A DNA stretch of 64,000 nt from NCBI GenBank assembly GCA_050084515.1, contig CM114271.1, forward strand, positions 65,348,001-65,412,000. The letters run 5' to 3'. The number at the start of each line of letters is the position of its first letter. Within the stretch, counting starts at the first letter, position 1. Made by a program: the position numbers and the translations under genes. Shown here piece by piece: positions 58,452 through 64,000 of this stretch. The notes beneath the pieces were generated by a model that saw only the letters and a list, made by a program, of their open reading frames with translations, was not told the origin of the DNA and made no database searches. The DNA is from Blasia pusilla (lineage: Eukaryota > Marchantiophyta > Marchantiopsida > Blasiales).

Positions 58452-58808
58452 TTACATGCTTGGACATGAAGAATCCAACCGCTGCAAGTCAACAATAGCC
58501 ACTAGAGCCCTGGAGAAACTGGATGCCTCGTCCAAGCCGTCTGATGACACACCTAGCCTATTCAAGAGATCACGAATAAACTGTGAATTCCTTGCTGCCG
58601 AATCTTGCAAGGTTGTCACTCTACGCAAGGCTTCTTCCCACCCACCGTTGTTGTCATAGCCGGTCACTCCTAACTTTGTAATGAGATCTCCTCTGTCAAC
58701 GAGAAGAGCTGCGAGCCTTAGCTCTAGGACTTCAACATACTTGTATACTCTAGCTGTGGTTCGTTCAGTGAGATGAATTTTGTCCTCCCAACACTCCAAA
58801 TGCACCAC
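58452..58808 (-). CDS. Candidate last exon of an unidentified gene
   Basis: Open for 118 codons to a stop. The protein is rich in Leu, Arg, Glu and Ala with heptad-like spacing (VYKYVEVLELRLAALLVDRGDLI, split here as VYKYVEVLELRLAALL), suggesting an alpha-helical or coiled-coil domain; there is no known motif. It ends with a stop at 58452. It may join upstream open segments on the same strand at 59.3-62.4 kb. Codon use looks like a real coding region, but no splice model was tested. It could also be a TE protein. Confidence 0.35.
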   Translation of the reverse strand: MVHLECWEDKIHLTERTTARVYKYVEVLELRLAALLVDRGDLITKLGVTGYDNNGGWEEALRRVTTLQDSAARNSQFIRDLLNRLGVSSDGLDEASSFSRALVAIVDLQRLDSSCPSM

Positions 58809-59270
58809 ATCTTCATGGGCATCCCCAAATGGTTAATCCACAATTGTATGATTCTCTCATCAATCAGAAACCCTCCTTGTGGCACACTCGGGTCTTCCTC
58901 TCGGTACTTCTTCCGTTGGTCCCTACATCCAAAGACAAACGGAATGTGTACATGAAATAACCTTCAATGGAAAAAGCCGTGTGTGATTAGCCCCACTTTG
59001 TGCTTAGCACAAAGCCTTTGATTGTGATTAGCCGCCGCCTAGAAATTGGCATTGGGTTTGCATAGCCGCCCACTATGAATAGGCACCGGCTATGTTTACC
59101 CGCCGGTTGTGATCACTAAGGCTGTGTGAATAGCCGCCCACAGTGAATAGGCGCCGGTTGTGATCACTAAGGATTTTTGGATAGGGTTTTGGGACAATCC
59201 AACAAATATAGAGTAAACCTTCACCTATACGTTGACTCCTCCACTGAGAATGCCAAAAATCCATAAGAAC

Positions 59271-59666
59271 TTACTGCAATTTGTGAACAACGATTGGAGA
59301 ATAGAGGCCATATAAAGGAAGATGGACAATTGAAGATTGGCATAATACCTTCTGTGATTTGAGCCCATCTTCTTTTCCGTCCAAACCTTCAGCTCCCCCA
59401 GCATTAGGGAGTACACCATCTTCACTTGATGGTTTGGGTTGTGGAGCACAGCGTGTTGGAACAATTGCTAGCGCTTTGGATAGCATGTGATTCAACCACC
59501 ATGTGGAGTCCTCAGTTTGCACATAGTTGTTCACATGGTACACGCTCTCAGTCTCGCATAAGCGGTTAACCATATGCACCTCATGGATACTATCTGTTTG
59601 CAATTGTTGATCCACTATGAACATATGGTCAGTTTGACTCATTCTGTTCACAAGAAACTTGTCCAT
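59271..59666 (-). CDS. Candidate internal exon, unidentified gene
   Basis: Open 131 codons; the part from 59666 to about 59345 looks coding (MDKFLVNRMSQTDHM..., TDSIHEVHMVNRLCETES), acidic and Asn/Gln-rich, then ...GKEDGLKSQK just before a GT-like donor. No domain recognised. Placed between the candidate exons at 59.7-60.1 kb and 58.5-58.8 kb. Confidence 0.3.
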   Translation of the reverse strand: MDKFLVNRMSQTDHMFIVDQQLQTDSIHEVHMVNRLCETESVYHVNNYVQTEDSTWWLNHMLSKALAIVPTRCAPQPKPSSEDGVLPNAGGAEGLDGKEDGLKSQKVLCQSSIVHLPLYGLYSPIVVHKLQ

Positions 59667-59685
59667 GGTTTGAGAGCCTCGGTAA

Positions 59686-60144
59686 TCACCATAGGCTCCA
59701 CGAAAAGTTGGGCCTTGGTCGTTGTTGTAGGATGAGCACGTGGTGTGCCGCTTGCCATGTTCCCATGAGGGCCTCTGTAGTGATTTTCATAGGTGCATCT
59801 GCCGTGTCTTTCCTTGTTGTGCCTAGAGACTCCCTACGGTGTTGTGAAGGCCCGAAGTGAGAAACATTGGGAACTTCCCAACCTCCTACCTTCTGAGTGT
59901 TCCATTCAGGAAAGTTCCCAAATTCTTGCCAATCCAAGCCATCGATACCATCCTTCCGTTGCTCATTCCCTTTGCTTTCTCCATTCTTCACTCCATGTAC
60001 AGGTGAAGGTGAATCATGCCTGTTGGTGTGAGTGTCATTCGGATTGGACTGAGGGCTAGCCGCATCCTTCTTGTCAGGCTCCTTTGCTTCACTATCCTCC
60101 AAATGAATGACATGATCTCTGAATCCTCCCTGCCTTGTCCTCAA
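59686..60144 (-). CDS. Candidate exon with low-complexity hydrophilic protein
   Basis: Open 152 codons. Rich in Asp, Glu, Lys, Ser, Asn and Pro (HLEDSEAKEPDKKDAASPQ, GESKGNEQRKDGIDGLDWQE). Probably disordered; no known motif. On the same strand as its neighbours. Confidence 0.3.
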   Translation of the reverse strand: MRTRQGGFRDHVIHLEDSEAKEPDKKDAASPQSNPNDTHTNRHDSPSPVHGVKNGESKGNEQRKDGIDGLDWQEFGNFPEWNTQKVGGWEVPNVSHFGPSQHRRESLGTTRKDTADAPMKITTEALMGTWQAAHHVLILQQRPRPNFSWSLW

Positions 60145-61106
60145 GAAGATTCAATTCCTCCTGTGATGCCTTTGATCACCTCATCTATCACCTTCGAGTA
60201 TCAATGACACCCACCTCACAGGCACGGGTTCCCGCTCCTCCTCGACATGGGGTTCCTTTAGACCTTCACTTTCCCCTAAAGCCGAGGGAGGCCTGAAATA
60301 TGCTCCTCTACAATGACATTGCTCTCATGTGCAGGCCCCTTTCGCAATACCCAACCTTGAAATCTCCATTCTTGCACGGGCGAGGTCGACTAGACGTAGT
60401 AGTATTCTCAGAGCACCCAAAAATAAATTCATAAGACTACGAACTTCACAATTGACATCCTCATCAGCAAAAGGAAAGGATAGCAAGTCTTTATACACCA
60501 GCTTTGGATTCTATGGAAGGAGGAGTCCGTAGGGGAATCTGCTTTTTGAGAAAACATTTATACATGTCTACATGAAAGAATGCCAAGCTATGGATTCAAA
60601 TTTGTAGCAATCGGAAGAGTTGCCGAATCATCTTCCTTCTTGACTTTTGCTGGAAGTGTAGACGTCCCCTAGTACACACCAATGAACCCCAAAAGTTATA
60701 TTTACATATAAAGAAAACAAAAAAAAAGTGTAGGCAGCCTTGTGTAAGCTAGTAGCCTTGCCCAAACGCTGTGGATAGCCGCCGACCTTGTACAATGGCT
60801 GTGAATAGCCCCCCTCCGGCTGCTATTTTTTAGTCCAAAGAGAGTGCATAGTCGCCCCCCTTTGCTAGAATAGACGCCGACTCTTTCTGGTAGCCTTGTC
60901 CAAAAGCGGGCTTAATAGTCACCGGCGGCTGCTCTTAGTCGCCATCCAGAGAATTAAAATAGCCGCAGGCTTATGCTATAATAGACACCGGTTCATTCTG
61001 GCATCTTTGTGCAAAGGCTATGAATAGCCGCTGCCGGCTGCTATTAGTCTACAATTTAGCCACAGGTTAATGCTTGCAAGTGCCCTGGGCTGTGAATAGC
61101 CGCCGT

Positions 61107-61502
61107 TCATGCATATAGCCAAGAAACTAAAACAAAATGAATAGAAATGGTTAGAACCCTCACTTTCTTCTTTCCTTGGGTTTTTGGCCGAGACTTTGGA
61201 TTCTTCATGTGCGATTGTGGAAGCTCCTTCCCGGCTCCATGTGAGGAACTCTTATTTCTCGGTATTTTCTTTTGAGCAATGAAATCATCGCTATCATCTG
61301 AAGTTTGTGCCTTCCTTGTAGTAGTGTCTTTGGTAGGTAGCTTCAGTTTTATGCGCAATCGCTCTGATTTGTCTCTGGGCTCACTCTCCTCCTTTCCTGC
61401 AATTTTCCTCTTCCGAGGATTCTTGGGCTCGGTCGGTGGAGTCCCACTCAGCTTTGCCTTCCCTTTCAATTTCGGATCTGATACTAGGGTGGCCCTCATC
61501 AC
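61107..61502 (-). CDS. Candidate exon with Lys/Arg-rich nuclear-signal-like tract
   Basis: Open 131 codons. Very basic: DPKLKGKAKLSG, NPRKRKIAGKEE, SERLRIKLKLPTKDT, then DDSDDF and a Lys/Ser-rich tail. PRKRK resembles a nuclear localisation signal. The last 15-20 residues (after KKKVRVL) look intronic. No known domain. Confidence 0.32.
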   Translation of the reverse strand: MMRATLVSDPKLKGKAKLSGTPPTEPKNPRKRKIAGKEESEPRDKSERLRIKLKLPTKDTTTRKAQTSDDSDDFIAQKKIPRNKSSSHGAGKELPQSHMKNPKSRPKTQGKKKVRVLTISIHFVLVSWLYA

Positions 61503-61519
61503 CTCACCTCATGTGAGGT

Positions 61520-61918
61520 CGGATCATCGCCATGGTTAAAGAGAATGGTCAAAATAACTCCAACTCCGCTTTCTCTCACTTTCTCTCTCTTGGCTCTTGG
61601 TCGGAGGACTTGCCTAATATCAAGCATGATTTTCTGTAGACATAGCTTGCCCAATCCACCGGAATGACTTCCCAAGCCCGACATGCCATTGATAACATGC
61701 TTGCAGGGACACACTCGGGGTTTGCTTTCATATGAAAGCAACGATTCAGTTGTAATAGTAGTGCCCGAAAGTTCTCTGGCACAACACACCCTAGCTTGTA
61801 TCCGTGGCTATTCTTGTCTAGCTTGGTGAGGTACTTGGAATAAATTCTTGGCTCCTCTTGATCAGTGTGTTGGCGCTCCATAGATAAGAATGAGCCAAGG
61901 TGCTTGAATTGGAAAGCA
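61520..61918 (-). CDS. Candidate exon of the unidentified gene
   Basis: The frame begins near 61918 (NAFQFKHLGSFLSM), covers ERQHTDQEEPRIYSKYL, GYKLGCVVPENFRALLLQL and SMLSMACRAWEVIPVDWASY, and ends near 61560. It looks like a folded domain with conserved-looking aromatic residues, unlike the low-complexity exons downstream. No family is recognised. Confidence 0.35.
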
Positions 61919-62368
61919 TTTGCTATGAGTTATGGAGAGATACATAACGCATACTCTGACATTGTATGGTCGTAGATTAGTCGGAGCATCCCCTGAAGTG
62001 TCGGGGTTGAACGTGCTCAAGAAGTTTATGACCATATCCTTATCACAGACGGTCCAATCCACCTCCCACACTCCAGCGACTCCCATGGTAACAGCCATGT
62101 CCTTATCTACATCTTCCTCCAACCTAGCAAAGTCTGTCCGATAAACGACATCTTTGAATGGGGACCCTGCTTCCATAGCTTGACTTAGATGTTGTCCTTG
62201 CAAGAAATTAATATGCGTGTTAGTATGGTAAATGCACCAAACCCAACTAAGCACATCAGTGACAAATCTTATAGGACTTTCTATCAATGGGAGGGTATAG
62301 CCCTTGGTGAATACAAACATAGAATGTGAAGTACTTCCAATGGAGTTCTGTGAGAGCGAATAAATCAT
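61862..62368 (-). CDS. Candidate N-terminal exon of the unidentified gene
   Basis: Open 168 codons. GYTLPLIESPIRFVTDVLSW, CIYHTNTHINFLQGQHL, MEAGSPFKDVVYRTDFARL and DKDMVINFLSTFNPDTSGD give a globular-looking domain. The real coding part probably ends near 61960. The frame shift to the next segment at about 61918 could be a very short intron or a frameshift. The closest analogy I can offer is N-terminal domains of plant TE-derived proteins; this is only a guess. Confidence 0.35.
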   Translation of the reverse strand: MIYSLSQNSIGSTSHSMFVFTKGYTLPLIESPIRFVTDVLSWVWCIYHTNTHINFLQGQHLSQAMEAGSPFKDVVYRTDFARLEEDVDKDMAVTMGVAGVWEVDWTVCDKDMVINFLSTFNPDTSGDAPTNLRPYNVRVCVMYLSITHSKCFPIQAPWLILIYGAPTH

Positions 62369-62612
62369 CCAGATGTGACGACAACTAACCTAGGTTCAGC
62401 CGCTGGAATTAAGCATGTAGTCTCATCTGACACTAGTAGAGGAGTATGCACCTGTGGGAAGTCCGATCCTTTAGGTAGATCCGTCGATTCGTCTACCAAA
62501 AAGACAGTTGTCAGCATGAAGAATGAGATACAAGAACAAATGCCATTTGCATAGACGTAGCAAAGGAAGTTTCATCCAAAGACAATTCTGAATTCTCAGA
62601 TTTACCGTCTCG

Positions 62613-62874
62613 GATACTGCAGAGATCAGAAGTGCAGATGAAAACCCAAAATCTGCCCCAATTAAATTACCCAAGGACTCTGTACCTGAGGCTTTACCGG
62701 AGGGAAGTTCAGGTCCTATGGTCAATAGTCCAACTTCAATTGCTGAGGAATCAGTTGGCAGTGATGTTTTGGAAGCCTCAAATCTTTGAGTGAATCTCTG
62801 CAGGGGAAAAAAGATACAAGTCCCACACAAGAGGATATGTCAGGCACTTATGGAGTCCCCATCTTACATGACTG
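62613..62874. repeat. 262-bp duplicated segment, copy 1
   Basis: Nearly identical to 63052-63314. On the plus strand both copies are open to the same TGA (62787 here) with an acidic Ser/Pro/Glu-rich reading (LPKDSVPEALPEGSS, then AEES). On the minus strand both are open too, so strand is undecided. May be a duplicated exon. Confidence 0.8.
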
Positions 62875-62989
62875 AGCAGTCATCCCAGTTCATAAGGAAA
62901 ATAGCCGCCTGCCCAGTTAGAAACAGTAACAAAGGAAAGTACCGGATTTCTTAGAAAGAATAAAATACAAAGAAGTATTGTCAAAGCCC

Positions 62990-64000
62990 TCATACCTCCA
63001 TCTTGAAATTAGCCGCCGGCTGCGGCTAATTACTACCATCTTGATATTAGCCGATACCAGAGATCAGAAGAGCAGATGAAATAACAAAATCTGCCCCAAT
63101 TAAATTACCCAAGGACTCTGTACCTGAGGCTTTACCGGAGGGAAGTTCAGGTCCTATGGTCAATAGTCCAGCTTCAATTGCTGAGGAATCAGCTGTCAGT
63201 GATGTTTTGGAAGCCTCAAATCTTTGAGTGAATCTCTGCAGGGGAAAAAAGATACAAGTCCCACACAAGAGGATATGTCAGGCACTTATGGAGCACTTAT
63301 GGAGTCCCCATCTAAGGAAAATACATGAACAAAGGAAAGTCATCCGAATTTCTTAGAAAGAATAAAATACAAAGAGACACTATCCTCCATCTTGAAATTA
63401 GCCCGGATGCGGCTAATTACTACAATCTTGATATTAGAAATACTAGAACAAAGGAAAATAACAAAATCTTTTCTTAGAAAGTATAAAATATTTTGAGTCA
63501 TCTAGTCCGAATATTTGGAGACATTTTTTTGGAATCAATCTTTGAAATATGCAGAGGGAAAAAAGCCAAGAGTCCCACATAACCACTCGCACTTAAGAGA
63601 TCTCATTGATCGTCCAGTTAAATTGAAGAGTCCACGCCCCCAATTAGAAACAATAACAAAGGCCTACCTGAGTTTTCTTAGAAAGTATAAAATATTTTGA
63701 GTCATCTCTCCGGAATATTTGGAGGATAATGTCACCATGAATCAATCTCAGATCAATATAAGCCAAGAACATAACCACCGCATGAAAATCTCGAACTCCA
63801 AGAAGTCTACCATCTTGAAATTAGCCGATCTAGGATAATTGTCACCATGAGAAAATAGCCACAATTAACGGCTTATATGAAAACTCCGAACTCCAAGAAG
63901 TCTCCATCTTGAAATTAGCCGCCGACCGGGGGCTAATTTCTACCATCTAGAAAATAGCCACCGACAACGCTCATATCTCCATGTTGAAATTAGCCGCCGA
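62990..64000. repeat. Interspersed TTGAAATTAGCCGCCGG hairpin repeats
   Basis: The phrase CATCTTGAAATTAGCCG recurs at 63000, 63390, 63812, 63904 and 63982. At 63007-63031 it forms a perfect 10-bp stem (AATTAGCCGC/GCGGCTAATT) with a 5-base loop. Related TAGCCGCC words occur at 58970-59150 and 60770-61100. Confidence 0.7.
63052..63314. repeat. 262-bp duplicated segment, copy 2
   Basis: See 62613-62874. Differences in the plus-strand reading are mostly amino-acid substitutions without frame change; the stop is at 63225. A GCACTTATGGA word is repeated at its end. Confidence 0.8.

Overview
The window looks like nuclear DNA of a land plant or close relative with a large, repeat-filled genome, probably not a well-annotated flowering plant. 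The evidence is decayed Ty3/gypsy retrotransposons, nested and solo LTRs, short Helitrons, a LINE-like remnant, a copia gag-like remnant, GA/CT microsatellites and AT-rich spacers, with no tRNA, rRNA, or clear housekeeping gene. The species cannot be named from the sequence.

The main find is a Ty3/gypsy lineage with an unusual cargo. Five copies or fragments are present: E1 (about 1.27-9.33 kb, +), E2 (12.26-14.97 kb, +, split by a solo LTR), E3 (35.08-38.7 kb, -), E4 (39.76-43.14 kb, +) and E5 (49.11-56.89 kb, +, a more divergent relative). Between the retropepsin-like region and reverse transcriptase, E1 and E5 carry a C5-cytosine DNA methyltransferase domain with motifs in DNMT3-like order: VLDLFGG, GWPC, ENV, HRPRLWWTNL, ERERxMGF and LGQAMD. 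E3 keeps its C-terminal part. After the integrase, where chromoviruses carry a chromodomain, E1, E3, E4 and E5 encode a C4HC3 PHD finger preceded by a conserved NCxxCHLPN motif. One element would thus encode gag, protease, a DNA methylation writer, RT-RNase H, integrase and a likely histone reader. All copies here are broken by stops or frameshifts.

Layout: 1-1.27 kb is GC-richer leader-like sequence; E1 follows and its 3' end abuts a Helitron fragment; 9.4-12.2 kb is AT-rich; E2 holds a 1,276-bp solo LTR whose relative ends a second gypsy clade at 17.9-20.75 kb; 15.5-16.7 kb has a dispersed repeat and a tandem pair of short Helitrons; 20.75-21.7 kb is a gag-like coiled-coil ORF on the minus strand; 22.2-23.1 and 43.3-44.1 kb are two copies of an LTR-like repeat; 24.5-25.2 kb resembles the 3' end of a LINE ORF; 28.7-29.65 kb is a repeat plus a copia gag-like remnant; 30.4-31.7 kb holds two more Helitrons; 34.8-43.1 kb holds E3 and E4; 45.7-46.3 kb is a GC-richer palindromic repeat; E5 occupies 49.1-56.9 kb.

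The last 7 kb differs. It has a 121-bp minisatellite (57.87-58.36 kb), then a series of open segments on the minus strand (62.4 to 58.45 kb) that could be exons of an unidentified gene or TE protein. The sequence between them is studded with a TAGCCGCC motif that forms hairpins, and there is a 262-bp duplication at 62.6 and 63.05 kb. All assignments are from reading motifs by eye; no alignment or database search was run.
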